Assembly: GCF_010104355.1 (NCBI RefSeq)
Contig: NZ_CP044972.1
Location: forward strand, 744,001-808,000
Length of the DNA stretch: 64,000 bases
DNA from: Hydrogenophaga sp. PBL-H3
GTDB lineage: Bacteria; Pseudomonadota; Gammaproteobacteria; Burkholderiales; Burkholderiaceae_C
Direction of reading: 5' to 3'
Position 1 is the first letter of the stretch. Every line of letters starts with the position of its first letter. Both the position numbers and the translations under genes were made by a program. The notes below the pieces were generated by a model. It was not told where the DNA came from. It searched no databases and saw only the letters and a list, made by a program, of their open reading frames with translations. Below are positions 45,669 to 54,657 of the stretch, piece by piece.

Positions 45669-45942
45669 CGTCCGCGCAACCGTGCTGTTTGTCTCGCTTC
45701 TCCAACGCCTGGGTTTCCCCTCCCGACCGGATTCCGGTAGCGCCGCTGCCACCTCGTTACAATCGCGCCCCATGCCGGTGGCCCGGCGGTCTTCCACGAC
45801 AGGTGCTCGCCAGCGGCTGAGCCCCGGTTCCGGTAAGGGTATAACCAAACATCCGTCGGCCACGCCGACACAGGTTGATGCGGCCCCATCCCGCACACCG
45901 GACCCGGATCAAGCACCGTCAGGCACTGAGAGGAGACCCGTT
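45669..45942 (+). promoter_or_regulatory. dksA leader and promoter region
   Basis: This 274-bp stretch separates the COG0523 gene from dksA. A TACAAT -10-like box at 45758-45763 lies 8 nt before an in-frame ATG (45772). A good ribosome site AGGAG (45931-45935) lies 7 nt before GTG 45943. The dksA reading frame is open throughout, so translation from ATG 45772 would add 57 residues. Confidence 0.5.
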
Positions 45943-47088
45943 GTGAAAGCCCCGGCTACCAAGTCAGCGAAATCAGCCAAGCCCGCCGCTGCGGGCACGA
46001 AGGGGCGCACTCCGGCGACCAAGGCCTTGGTGTCTGTGGCGCGAAAGCCTGCTGCCAAAAGCACTGTGAAGCCGGCTGTCAAGGTACCGGCGAAAGCAGC
46101 GGCCAAACCGTCTCCCAAGCCCGCCGCGAAAGTGGCGGCCAAATTGCCCGTGAAGGCCGCCTCCAAACCCGTGGCCAAGGCAGCTGCCCCATCGAAAGTA
46201 CCCGCACCGTCCAAGAAAACCGCTTCGCCTCCCGCGAAAGCCGCAGCCAAACCCGTGGGCAAGCCCACGGTTGCGAGCAAGCCCACGCCTTCCCGCACAC
46301 CCGCGGTCAAGCCCATTCCGGCGAGTACCGCCAAATCCAAGGCACAGCCCGCCGCCAAGGCGGCTGTTCCCACCGTGACCACTTCTGCTCCCCGGGCGGC
46401 ATCTGCCGCCCCTGTCTCCAAAGTTGCCAGCGCCAAGCGCGCCCCGGCACCGGCCCCCGTGGTTGTTGAACCCACGCCTCGCCCATTGGGCAAGCGGGCC
46501 GCCAAGAAAGTCATGATGGAGCAGATGACCCAGGCTGCGGTGGTGCCGACCCACGCACCCGATGCCGCGAAAGCGACTTTTTCCCACACGAACGAACGTG
46601 CCGTCATGACCCCTCCCGTCCCCTCATCCATCCAGAAGGACCCCAAGCGGGCCAACAACTGGAAAACCCTGCCTGCTGATCAGTTGACCGATCAGGACGT
46701 GCAAGCCATGCCTGACAGCGAATACATGAGCGATCTGCAGTTGGCCTACTTCCGCCGCAAGCTCTCGCAACTCAAGGCCGACATGCTGGCCAACGCCGGT
46801 GAGACCACCGAGCACCTGCGTGAAGACACCGTGGTGGTGCCCGATCCTGCCGATCGCGCCACCATTGAAGAAGAGCACGCCCTGGAGCTGCGCACCCGTG
46901 ACCGCGAGCGCAAGCTGCTCAAGAAGATCGAACAGGCGATCGTGCGCATCGACTCCGGTGACTACGGCTATTGCGAAGAAACCGGTGAGCCCATCGGCGT
47001 TGGTCGCCTCATGGCCCGCCCCACCGCCAGCCTGTCGCTCGAAGCCCAGCAGCGGCGTGAGCTCAAGCAGAAGATGTTCGGAGACTGA
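45943..47088 (+). CDS. dksA: DksA-type RNA polymerase regulator with long basic N-terminal tail
   Basis: A 381-residue DksA, versus about 150 residues usually. Residues 1-237 are a Lys/Ala/Pro-rich, histone H1-like tail; the DksA core covers 238-381. The coiled-coil tip keeps Asp301, Asp304 and Ala306 in DPADRA, needed for acting in the RNA polymerase secondary channel with ppGpp. The zinc finger keeps only one cysteine, Cys344 in YCEETGEPIG; the other three positions are Thr, Ser and Ala. GTG 45943 is chosen for its AGGAG site at 7 nt; ATG 45772 is the alternative (438 residues). Confidence 0.88.
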   Translation: MKAPATKSAKSAKPAAAGTKGRTPATKALVSVARKPAAKSTVKPAVKVPAKAAAKPSPKPAAKVAAKLPVKAASKPVAKAAAPSKVPAPSKKTASPPAKAAAKPVGKPTVASKPTPSRTPAVKPIPASTAKSKAQPAAKAAVPTVTTSAPRAASAAPVSKVASAKRAPAPAPVVVEPTPRPLGKRAAKKVMMEQMTQAAVVPTHAPDAAKATFSHTNERAVMTPPVPSSIQKDPKRANNWKTLPADQLTDQDVQAMPDSEYMSDLQLAYFRRKLSQLKADMLANAGETTEHLREDTVVVPDPADRATIEEEHALELRTRDRERKLLKKIEQAIVRIDSGDYGYCEETGEPIGVGRLMARPTASLSLEAQQRRELKQKMFGD

Positions 47089-47138
47089 GCCCCTTCCACC
47101 GAGCCCGATCCCGAACCATCTCCGGCAACCACTGATCC

Positions 47139-48983
47139 ATGTCCAAGGACGATTCCAACGGCGGCTTCCTCTCGAAGGTGGTGAAGTTCGTGCGCCACCC
47201 GACCACGAGCTGGGCCGATCTGGACACCCGTCAGGCCGATCGGGAAAGTGAGTACAGCAAGGCAGCGCTCAAAGAGATGATCGAGCGCAAGCGCCGCAAC
47301 GACTTCGTGCGCAAGCGCGAATTCGACATGCTGCGCAAGATTCGCAGCCGCGAGGGCACGAGCCCCGAGGGGCCGGGCATGAGGCCTTCGTTCTTCCAGA
47401 GCAGCCTGCCCTCCAAGCCAGACGACCGTGCCGAGACACTGAAGAAGATCGACGAGATCGAAGCCCAGATGTCGATGCAGTGGTGGAAGACCAAGGGCCC
47501 GGACTCATTGGTCAGCACCGGATCCAGTCTCAACACCGGCGCCCACAGCACGGGCGGCACGCCGCTCAAGACCAAGGAAAACATGCCGGTGGTGCGCGCT
47601 GCGCCTGATGCCGTGGCGCGTCAGCGCAAGGCGCAGTACGACGAGACCGAGCCCGCACCCCTGCCCGTGAACGCACCGGCCTCTTCGGTTGCCACCCAGG
47701 CTTCGGGCGCACGCAATCCCGCTGCACAGACCCGGGAGGTCACGGAGAGCCTGAGCAGCAAGGTCACGCCTGTCACCCCGTCGCGCACCGGCCTGATGGC
47801 GCCGACGCAGTCCAGCGAGCTCTCCAGCTCGAATTCCCGTGGCGGCGGTTTTTCTGCGTCCCATTTCTACTCGCTCGATGTGCAGGAGATCGTTCAGGAT
47901 CCTGATGTCGAGGAGGCCGCCATCCGTTTCGCCAACGGCGATGACGCCGGCGCCGAGCAGGGACTCATGGAGGTGTTGGGCGAAGGTGGCTCCAAGGTTG
48001 ACGAGATCGACGACTGGCTTGCCCTTTTCGACCTGTACCGGGCCACGGGTCAGCTGGCCTCGTTCGAAAGCCGTGCCGTCGATTTCGTCAACCGGTTCAA
48101 CCGGTCGGCCCCCCAGTGGTACGACATGCCCGAGACCGTGTCGTCCATGACCGGCAAGACCTTCACGCCCACCGCCAGCAACAACCGGGCGGTCTGGGTC
48201 AGCGAGGCTGAGCTTGATGCCCACGCGGTGGGAACCTTGCAAAACATCTTGCTGCGTGCCAAACAGCCCTGGGTCCTTGACTGGACGCCCATGGAGTCCA
48301 TGGACCTGAAGGCGGCGCGTGCCTTGCTGGGCATCTTCACGCTATGGGGTGACCAGGATGTGGAGTTGCGCTTCCTGGGCTCGGCTGTTTTTCGCGACCT
48401 GCTCAAGAACTACACGCCCTCGGGACGCCGCGACGTCGAGCAGCTCTGGTGGGAGCTGCGCATGGCCGTGCTTCGCGTGATGAACCGGCCCGACGAATTC
48501 GAGTTGACCGCGCTGGACTTCTGCGTGACCTATGAAGTGTCCCCTCCCGGCTGGGAGAGGCCACGTTGCCATGTGACGTCCATCGCGGTCGATCGCACGG
48601 ATGACGCAGGGCAGTCCGTCCTGGGCGAAGCCGTTCTGGAGGCGGTACCGTCGGTCTATCCGGGCGAATCGGTGCTCGAAGGACAATCATCTGAGTTCAA
48701 CCAGCTGGGTCTGGTGGAGCTCTCGGGAGAGATCCGTGGCGACCCGCAGGGCACGCTGGACATGCTCGAACGCCGCCTGATGGGCGCCGACGTGCTGATC
48801 ATTTCCTGCCGCAACCTGATCCGGGTGGATTTTTCTGCCGCAGGCACCTTGCTCAACTGGGTGTCTCAACACCACGCCGAACGCCGCCTGGTGCAGTTCG
48901 TGGATGCCCACCGCCTGGTGTCGGCGTTTTTCCACGTCATCGGCATCACCGAGTACGCCAAGGTCGTGGTCCGCAACGACTGA
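47139..48983 (+). CDS. STAS-domain protein with long disordered N-terminus
   Basis: A 614-residue protein. The first 230 residues are charged and low in order, with a helical stretch rich in Arg and Lys near 30-75. Residues about 240-500 look helical with no domain I can name. The C-terminal 100 residues end in a STAS (anti-sigma antagonist-like) pattern: [13 protein letters not shown], then [20 protein letters not shown] and [17 protein letters not shown]. It sits between dksA and hslV in Burkholderiales by memory. STAS folds bind partners or nucleotides; the serine to be phosphorylated may be in DFSAAGTLL. Confidence 0.75.
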   Translation: MSKDDSNGGFLSKVVKFVRHPTTSWADLDTRQADRESEYSKAALKEMIERKRRNDFVRKREFDMLRKIRSREGTSPEGPGMRPSFFQSSLPSKPDDRAETLKKIDEIEAQMSMQWWKTKGPDSLVSTGSSLNTGAHSTGGTPLKTKENMPVVRAAPDAVARQRKAQYDETEPAPLPVNAPASSVATQASGARNPAAQTREVTESLSSKVTPVTPSRTGLMAPTQSSELSSSNSRGGGFSASHFYSLDVQEIVQDPDVEEAAIRFANGDDAGAEQGLMEVLGEGGSKVDEIDDWLALFDLYRATGQLASFESRAVDFVNRFNRSAPQWYDMPETVSSMTGKTFTPTASNNRAVWVSEAELDAHAVGTLQNILLRAKQPWVLDWTPMESMDLKAARALLGIFTLWGDQDVELRFLGSAVFRDLLKNYTPSGRRDVEQLWWELRMAVLRVMNRPDEFELTALDFCVTYEVSPPGWERPRCHVTSIAVDRTDDAGQSVLGEAVLEAVPSVYPGESVLEGQSSEFNQLGLVELSGEIRGDPQGTLDMLERRLMGADVLIISCRNLIRVDFSAAGTLLNWVSQHHAERRLVQFVDAHRLVSAFFHVIGITEYAKVVVRND

Positions 48984-49083
48984 TCCGCACGGCTCGGGTC
49001 GTGTAAGGCAGGTCCTACACGTTGTTTCAAACAGCGGAACCGGGCGCTGTTGCAGGGCCCCGGATCAACCCCAATTGAAGACC

Positions 49084-49629
49084 ATGGAATCATTTCACGG
49101 AACCACCATCATCTGCGTGCGCCGCCAGACGCCCGAGGGCATGCAGGTCGCCATCGGCGGTGATGGGCAGGTCACGCTGGGCAACATCGTCGTCAAGGGC
49201 ACGGCCCGCAAGGTGCGCAAGCTGCACCACGACAAGGTGCTGGCCGGATTTGCCGGCGCCACCGCCGATGCCTTCACGCTGTTCGAGCGCTTTGAAGCCA
49301 AGCTGGAGAAGCACCAGGGCCACCTGGTGCGAGCGGCCATCGAGCTCACGCGCGACTGGCGCACCGACCGAGTGCTGCGCCGTCTGGAAGCCATGCTCGC
49401 GGTGGCCGATCAGAGCGCTTCGCTGATCATCACCGGCAACGGCGATGTGCTGGAGCCCGAACACGGCATCGTGGCCATCGGGTCGGGTGGTGCCTATGCG
49501 CAGGCGGCGGCCAAGGCCCTGCTGGACCACACCGAACTCAGCGCTGAAGAGATCGTGCGCAAATCCTTGGGCATTGCAGGCGAGCTTTGCATCTACACCA
49601 ACATGAACCACACGGTGGAGGTGCTCTGA
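49084..49629 (+). CDS. hslV: ATP-dependent protease peptidase subunit HslV
   Basis: A 181-residue proteasome-related peptidase. The N-terminus [14 protein letters not shown] shows the propeptide and the threonine (residue 7) that becomes the nucleophile after processing. It forms a dodecamer capped by HslU. ATG 49084 is used; the longer frame overlaps the STAS gene. Its stop overlaps the hslU start by 1 nt. Confidence 0.95.
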   Translation: MESFHGTTIICVRRQTPEGMQVAIGGDGQVTLGNIVVKGTARKVRKLHHDKVLAGFAGATADAFTLFERFEAKLEKHQGHLVRAAIELTRDWRTDRVLRRLEAMLAVADQSASLIITGNGDVLEPEHGIVAIGSGGAYAQAAAKALLDHTELSAEEIVRKSLGIAGELCIYTNMNHTVEVL

Positions 49630-50963
49630 TGTCTTCAATGACCCCCCAGGAAATCGTCTCGGAACTGGACCGCTTCATCATCGGCCAGAAGGGTGCAAAG
49701 CGAGCCGTGGCCATTGCACTGCGCAACCGCTGGCGGCGTCAGCAGGTCGATGAAAAATTGCGGCCCGAGATCACGCCCAAGAACATTCTCATGATCGGTC
49801 CGACCGGCGTGGGCAAGACCGAAATCGCGCGCCGCCTGGCGCGGCTGGCCGACGCCCCGTTCATCAAGGTCGAGGCCACCAAGTTCACCGAGGTTGGCTA
49901 CGTGGGCAAGGACGTGGACAGCATCATCCGCGACCTCGCCGAAATCGCGATCAAGCAGACGCGCGAAGTGGAAATGCGCAAGCAGCGCGTGCGCGCCGAA
50001 GATGCCGCCGAAGACCGCATTCTCGATATCTTGATCCCGCCGGCCCGAGGTGCGGAGCCGGTGACCAATGTGGTGCCACTGCCCGAGAGCACCGCTCGGC
50101 AGAACTTCCGCAAGAAGCTGCGCGAAGGTGACCTGAACGAGCGGGAGATCGAGATCGATCTGCTGGAGACGCGCCCGACCATGGAAATCATGGGTCCGGC
50201 CGGCATGGAGGACATGGCCGAGCAACTGCGTGGCATGTTCAGCCAGATCGGCGCTGGCAAACGCCAGACCCGCAAGCTCAAGATCGGTGAGGCCATGAAG
50301 CTGCTGATTGACGAAGAGGCGGGCAAGCTGGTCAACGAAGACGAGATCAAGACGCGTGCGTTGCACAACGCGGAGCAGAACGGCATTGTCTTCATCGACG
50401 AGATCGACAAGGTGACCTCGCGCAGCGACTCCGGCAGTGCCGAGGTGTCCCGTCAGGGAGTGCAGCGCGATTTGCTGCCGCTGGTGGAGGGCACGACCGT
50501 GACCACCAAGTACGGCGTGATCAAGACCGACCACATCCTGTTCATTGCCAGCGGCGCGTTCCATCTGGCCAAGCCGAGCGATCTGATTCCCGAGTTGCAA
50601 GGCCGCTTTCCCATCCGGGTGGAGCTGCAGTCGCTGTCGGTCGACGATTTCGAGGCCATCCTCACGCAGACCCATGCCTCGCTGGTGCGCCAGTACCAGG
50701 CGCTGCTGGCCACCGAGGGTGTGGCGCTCGAGTTTTCGCCCGAAGGCATCCGCCAGCTCGCGCAGATTGCTTGCGATGTGAACGAACGCACCGAGAACAT
50801 CGGCGCGCGCCGCCTGGCCACCGTGATGGAGCACCTGCTCGACGAGGTGAGTTTTGATGCAACGAAGCTGCAAGGCCAGACCATCACCATCGATGCGGCC
50901 TACGTGAACGGGCGCCTGGCTGCGCTCAGCCGCAACGAAGATCTCTCGCGCTACATCCTTTGA
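49629..50963 (+). CDS. hslU: ATPase subunit HslU of the HslUV protease
   Basis: A 444-residue AAA+ unfoldase. Walker A GPTGVGKT is at 57-64, the pore loop GYVGKDVDS near 91-99, an inserted I domain about 110-240, and Walker [11 protein letters not shown] near 252-261. It feeds unfolded substrate into HslV under heat stress. ATG 49629 overlaps the hslV stop as TGATG, so the two are translationally coupled. Confidence 0.96.
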   Translation: MSSMTPQEIVSELDRFIIGQKGAKRAVAIALRNRWRRQQVDEKLRPEITPKNILMIGPTGVGKTEIARRLARLADAPFIKVEATKFTEVGYVGKDVDSIIRDLAEIAIKQTREVEMRKQRVRAEDAAEDRILDILIPPARGAEPVTNVVPLPESTARQNFRKKLREGDLNEREIEIDLLETRPTMEIMGPAGMEDMAEQLRGMFSQIGAGKRQTRKLKIGEAMKLLIDEEAGKLVNEDEIKTRALHNAEQNGIVFIDEIDKVTSRSDSGSAEVSRQGVQRDLLPLVEGTTVTTKYGVIKTDHILFIASGAFHLAKPSDLIPELQGRFPIRVELQSLSVDDFEAILTQTHASLVRQYQALLATEGVALEFSPEGIRQLAQIACDVNERTENIGARRLATVMEHLLDEVSFDATKLQGQTITIDAAYVNGRLAALSRNEDLSRYIL

Positions 50964-50966
50964 GCG

Positions 50967-51030
50967 CGCGTCCGGGCCTGGACGCGGTCCGATGACGACG
51001 AAGGCCACCAACGCGCGCCGTTGGTCGGCC
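50967..51030 (+). other. Two tandem hairpins after hslU
   Basis: Stem 1: CGCGTCC (50967-50973) with GGACGCG (50980-50986), 6-nt loop. Stem 2: GGCC-ACCAACG (51003-51013) with CGTTGGT-C-GGCC (51019-51030), with one bulge. Neither has a U run, so they may be Rho-linked ends or mRNA stabilisers. They begin 4 nt after the hslU stop. Confidence 0.45.
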
Positions 51031-51129
51031 TATCTCCCTCTACGCACCCGTCTGGACGACCCCGGACACGGCAGGGTTTTGAAGCATCACATTCAGAGCC
51101 GGTTGTAAGTGCTTGCTTTTAATGCATTT

Positions 51130-51223
51130 TTGACGCTCAAACAGCTTCAAAATGTATCCTAAGTGGTTGATTTCATTGGAAAAAATTTCCATCCGCTGAG
51201 TTGCACGCCTTGGTTTTCCTGAT
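51130..51223 (+). promoter_or_regulatory. AT-rich promoter region of mraZ
   Basis: The 316-bp gap 50964-51279 becomes strikingly AT-rich from about 51110. A TTGACG -35 candidate is at 51130-51135 with TATCCT 19 bp later; GATAAA at 51221-51226 is another -10 option. A perfect inverted repeat TGGAAA-AAA-TTTCCA lies at 51177-51191. I cannot choose the true start site. Confidence 0.5.
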
Positions 51224-51261
51224 AAAGTGGAAAAAAGTGCATTTAAGTGGTGAAAAGTGTT
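51224..51261 (+). promoter_or_regulatory. MraZ-binding boxes, four GTG repeats at 10-bp spacing
   Basis: GTG cores lie at 51227, 51237, 51247 and 51257, each within an AAGTGN setting (three as AAAGTG, the third as TAAGTG). Exact 10-bp spacing fits the known MraZ operators, direct repeats of about 5-7 bp per helical turn that a MraZ ring contacts. They end 19 nt before the mraZ start codon, over the RNA leader. Confidence 0.8.
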
Positions 51262-51279
51262 TTCCAAGGATTGATCGCG

Positions 51280-51705
51280 GTGTTTCAGGGTGCTTCTTCT
51301 CTCAGTCTCGACGCCAAGGGTCGGCTCTCGGTGCCCACCCGGCACCGTGACGTCCTGAGCGCGGGTGCGAGTCAGCTCACCATCACCAAACACCCCCACG
51401 GTTGCCTGATGATTTTCCCGCGCACCGCGTGGGAGCAGTTCCGCGATCGCATTGCCTCGCTGCCCATGCAGGCCCAGTGGTGGAAGCGCATTTTTCTGGG
51501 CAACGCCATGGATGTGGAGATGGACGGCACAGGCCGTGTGCTCGTTTCGCCCGAGCTGCGCGCAGCCGCCGGCATCAGCAAGGACGTGGTGCTGCTCGGC
51601 ATGGGCGCCTACTTCGAGCTGTGGGACGCGCAGGTGTATGCGGCCCAGGAAGCCGAAGCCATGAAGGCCGACATGCCCGATGTCTTCAAGGACTTCTCTT
51701 TCTAA
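51280..51705 (+). CDS. mraZ: Transcriptional regulator MraZ
   Basis: A 141-residue MraZ, an AbrB-like swapped-hairpin DNA-binding protein that represses its own dcw promoter. The N-terminus [20 protein letters not shown] and a second [20 protein letters not shown] are the two MraZ motifs. GTG 51280 is chosen: E. coli MraZ starts at the equivalent point, and AAGGA lies 9 nt upstream. A longer GTG start at 51247 would fall inside the operator. Confidence 0.93.
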   Translation: MFQGASSLSLDAKGRLSVPTRHRDVLSAGASQLTITKHPHGCLMIFPRTAWEQFRDRIASLPMQAQWWKRIFLGNAMDVEMDGTGRVLVSPELRAAAGISKDVVLLGMGAYFELWDAQVYAAQEAEAMKADMPDVFKDFSF

Positions 51706-51710
51706 GGGCG

Positions 51711-52637
51711 ATGGTGCAAGGCGCATGGATTCACCACACCGTCCTGTTGAACGAGGCCGTGCAAGCACTGGCGATCAACCCGGACGGCCACTACGTCGAC
51801 GCCACCTTCGGGCGCGGGGGTCATTCGCGTCTCATCCTCGAGCAGCTGTCCCGTCAAGGGCGGCTGACCGTCTTCGACAAGGACCCGCAAGCCGTGGAGG
51901 CGGCGCAGGCCCTGGCCGCCATCGATGCGCGCCTGGCAGTGCGTCATCAGGGGTTTTGCAATCTCGGCGAGCTGGGGGCGGCCAGCGTGGACGGTGTGCT
52001 CATGGATCTCGGCGTGAGTTCGCCACAGATCGACGACCCCGAGAGGGGTTTTTCTTTTCGCAACGATGGCCCTCTGGACATGCGCATGGACACCACGCGC
52101 GGCCAGAGCGTGGCTCAGTGGCTGGAAACAGCCGATGTCTCAACCCTGTCGGAGGTCATCCGTGAATATGGCGAAGAACGGTTTGCTCAACCGATTGCAA
52201 AGGCGATTGATCGTCGCCGACAGGAACGGGGCCCTTTTCGAACCACCCGCGAGCTGGCCGAAGTCGTGGCTGGCGCGGTCAAAACCCGCGAGCCGGGCAA
52301 GGACCCTGCAACGCGCACATTTCAGGCTTTTCGGATTTTCATCAACGCCGAGCTTGAAGAGCTGCAACAAGCGCTAGAGGCCAGCCTGCAGGTGTTGCGT
52401 CCCGGAGGAAAACTGGTGGTGATCAGCTTCCACTCGCTCGAAGACCGCATGGTCAAGCAGTTCATGGCGCGCCATTCGCGCGCCGTGGTGGACCGTCGCG
52501 TGCCGTTTGCCGAGCCTGCGCCCATGGCGCTGAGCGGCTTGAAGCGTGTGATGCCGTCGGACGAAGAGGTCAAGGGCAACCCGCGTTCGCGCAGCGCCGT
52601 GATGCGCGTGGCCGAAAGAACCGAGGCTGCACCGTGA
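51711..52637 (+). CDS. rsmH: 16S rRNA (cytosine-1402-N4) methyltransferase RsmH
   Basis: A 308-residue RsmH (MraW). It starts [13 protein letters not shown]; motif I is [10 protein letters not shown] near 30-39, then [11 protein letters not shown] and [14 protein letters not shown]. It methylates N4 of C1402 in 16S rRNA, with RsmI. ATG 51711 lies 5 nt after the mraZ stop; the longer frame overlaps mraZ. Its stop overlaps ftsL. Confidence 0.95.
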   Translation: MVQGAWIHHTVLLNEAVQALAINPDGHYVDATFGRGGHSRLILEQLSRQGRLTVFDKDPQAVEAAQALAAIDARLAVRHQGFCNLGELGAASVDGVLMDLGVSSPQIDDPERGFSFRNDGPLDMRMDTTRGQSVAQWLETADVSTLSEVIREYGEERFAQPIAKAIDRRRQERGPFRTTRELAEVVAGAVKTREPGKDPATRTFQAFRIFINAELEELQQALEASLQVLRPGGKLVVISFHSLEDRMVKQFMARHSRAVVDRRVPFAEPAPMALSGLKRVMPSDEEVKGNPRSRSAVMRVAERTEAAP

Positions 52638-52927
52638 TCCGACTCAACCTCGTGCTGCTGCTCGCCGTGATCGCCAGTGCGTTCTACCTGGTGCACACCC
52701 AGTACGAGTCGCGCCGCCTGTATGCCGCGCTCGACAAGGCGCAGGCGCAGTCGCGCAAGCTCGATGCCGAACACGAGCAACTGCAGGTGCAAAAGCGCGC
52801 GCAGGCCACGCCCGCCCGCGTTCAGCAGCTTGCCACGCGCCAGCTGCAGATGCGCCCGGTCACACCCGGCATCACGCAATACGTGACGGTGTTCGAGCCT
52901 GCAGCGCCGGCGGAGGGCGCCAGATGA
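52634..52927 (+). CDS. ftsL: Cell division protein FtsL
   Basis: A 97-residue bitopic membrane protein. A single membrane segment covers residues 3-20 ([18 protein letters not shown]), followed by a periplasmic coiled coil with heptad-like Leu/Ala spacing about 28-65. It forms the FtsQLB complex that activates FtsWI. The GTG start overlaps the rsmH stop as GTGA, and its stop overlaps the ftsI start as ATGA. Confidence 0.92.
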   Translation: MIRLNLVLLLAVIASAFYLVHTQYESRRLYAALDKAQAQSRKLDAEHEQLQVQKRAQATPARVQQLATRQLQMRPVTPGITQYVTVFEPAAPAEGAR

Positions 52928-54657
52928 GCCGCAGCATCAACTACAGCGCCAGTCCGCTGCTGGCCAGCAAGACGCCGGTGTGGCGCAGCAAGTTCATCGT
53001 GGCCGCGCTGGCGGTGGCCTTTGCAGGCCTGGCCGCTCGCGCTGCCTATGTGCAGGTGTTCGGCAACGACTTCTTCCAGCGCCAGGGCGAGGTCCGCTTT
53101 GCCCGCACGCTGGAGCTGCCGGCCAACCGCGGCCGCGTGCTGGATCGCAACGGCCTGATCCTGGCCTCCAGCGTGGTGGCGCAAAGCATCTGGGCCATTC
53201 CCGAAGACGTGGACCGCGCCGACCCCAAGCTGCGCCAGCTGGCCAAGCTGCTGGACATGCCATTGGCCGAGCTGCGCAAGCGCTTGCTGGTGGACGACAA
53301 GACTTTTGTGTGGATCAAGCGGCAGGTGGACGAGCCTGTGGCCAAGGAGATCGCGGCGCTGGGTATCAAGGGCGTCTATCAGCGCCGTGAGTACAAGCGC
53401 CAATACCCCGAGGGCGAAGCGGCTGCACACGTGGTGGGCTTCACCAACGTGGAAGACCGCGGGCAAGAGGGTGTGGAGCTGGCATTCAATCAGCAGCTCT
53501 CGGGCAAGAACGGTTCGCGCCGCGTCATCAAGGACCGTCTGGGCCGCGTGGTCGAAGACGTGCGCGACGTGGTGCCGCCCGTGGATGGCCCCGACCTGCA
53601 GCTCTCGATCGACAGCAAGGTGCAGTACTTCGCCTACCAGAAGCTCAAGGAAGCCGTGCTGACCCACAAGGCGCGCGCGGGCAGCGTGGTGGTGCTGGAT
53701 ACGCAAACCGGCGAGGTGCTCGCCCTGGCCAACTACCCCAGCTACAACCCCAACCGGCGCGTGAACCTCAGTGGCGAGCAGTTGCGCAACCGCGTGCTCA
53801 CCGACAGTTTCGAGCCAGGCTCGACCATGAAGCCCTTCATCATCAGCCTGGCGCTGGACAAGGGCATGGTCACGCCCACCACGCCCATCAACACCGCGCC
53901 GGGCCGCATCACCATCGGTGGTTCCACGATCAGTGACTCGCATCCGAACGATGTGCTCACGGTGTCGCAGGTGATCCAGAAGTCGAGCAACGTGGGCACG
54001 GTCAAGATGGCCATGCAGATGAGCCCGCGCGAGATGTGGGAAACCTATGCCCAGGCGGGCTTTGGGCAGAAGCCGCAGGTGCCGTTCCCCGGCGCCGTGA
54101 CCGGTCGCCTGCGCCCCTACAAGTCCTGGCGCCCGATCGAGCAGGCCACCATGAGCTACGGCTACGGCCTCTCGGCCTCGTTGTTCCAGTTGGCGCAGGC
54201 CTACACCATCTTCGCGCGCGATGGCGAACTGATCCCGGTGACGCTGCAGAAGGCCGAGGAGCCGGTGGGTGGTGTGCGCGTGTTCAGCGAGAAGAACGCG
54301 GTCGCGGTGCGCGCCATGCTGCAGATGGCCGCGGGCCCGGGTGGCACCGGATCGCGCGCGCAGACCATGGGCTACTCGGTGGGCGGCAAGTCGGGCACCG
54401 CGCGCAAACAGGAAGGCAAGGGCTACGCCGACAGGAAATACCGCAGCTTCTTCGTGGGGCTGGCGCCGGTGGAGGCACCGCGCATCGTGGTGGCCGTGAT
54501 GGTCGATGAGCCCAGCAATGGCCAGTACTACGGCGGTCTGGTGGCCGCACCGGTGTTCAGCGAAACGGTGCAGCAGACCTTGCGCATCCTCGGTGTGCAG
54601 CCCGACATGAGCGTGAAGCCGCAGATCGTCACCGAAGTGGTCGAGGAATCGTTCTGA
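52924..54657 (+). CDS. ftsI: Septal peptidoglycan transpeptidase FtsI (PBP3)
   Basis: A 577-residue class B penicillin-binding protein. One membrane anchor lies at about 20-42, a pedestal domain follows, and the transpeptidase domain holds Ser300-Thr-Met-Lys303 (nucleophile), Ser354-Ser-Asn356 and Lys489-Ser-Gly-Thr492. It crosslinks septal peptidoglycan together with FtsW. The start overlaps ftsL and the stop overlaps murE by one base. Confidence 0.96.
   Translation: MSRSINYSASPLLASKTPVWRSKFIVAALAVAFAGLAARAAYVQVFGNDFFQRQGEVRFARTLELPANRGRVLDRNGLILASSVVAQSIWAIPEDVDRADPKLRQLAKLLDMPLAELRKRLLVDDKTFVWIKRQVDEPVAKEIAALGIKGVYQRREYKRQYPEGEAAAHVVGFTNVEDRGQEGVELAFNQQLSGKNGSRRVIKDRLGRVVEDVRDVVPPVDGPDLQLSIDSKVQYFAYQKLKEAVLTHKARAGSVVVLDTQTGEVLALANYPSYNPNRRVNLSGEQLRNRVLTDSFEPGSTMKPFIISLALDKGMVTPTTPINTAPGRITIGGSTISDSHPNDVLTVSQVIQKSSNVGTVKMAMQMSPREMWETYAQAGFGQKPQVPFPGAVTGRLRPYKSWRPIEQATMSYGYGLSASLFQLAQAYTIFARDGELIPVTLQKAEEPVGGVRVFSEKNAVAVRAMLQMAAGPGGTGSRAQTMGYSVGGKSGTARKQEGKGYADRKYRSFFVGLAPVEAPRIVVAVMVDEPSNGQYYGGLVAAPVFSETVQQTLRILGVQPDMSVKPQIVTEVVEESF

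Noticed and set aside
45772..45942. dksA beginning at ATG 45772
   Set aside because: The added 57 residues do not continue the Lys/Ala/Pro pattern, and GTG 45943 has a much better ribosome site. Not excluded, because a TACAAT box lies just before it.
51247..51279. Upstream GTG as the mraZ start
   Set aside because: It lies inside the MraZ box array and would add residues not present in the family; GTG 51280 fits the known N-terminus and has a ribosome site.
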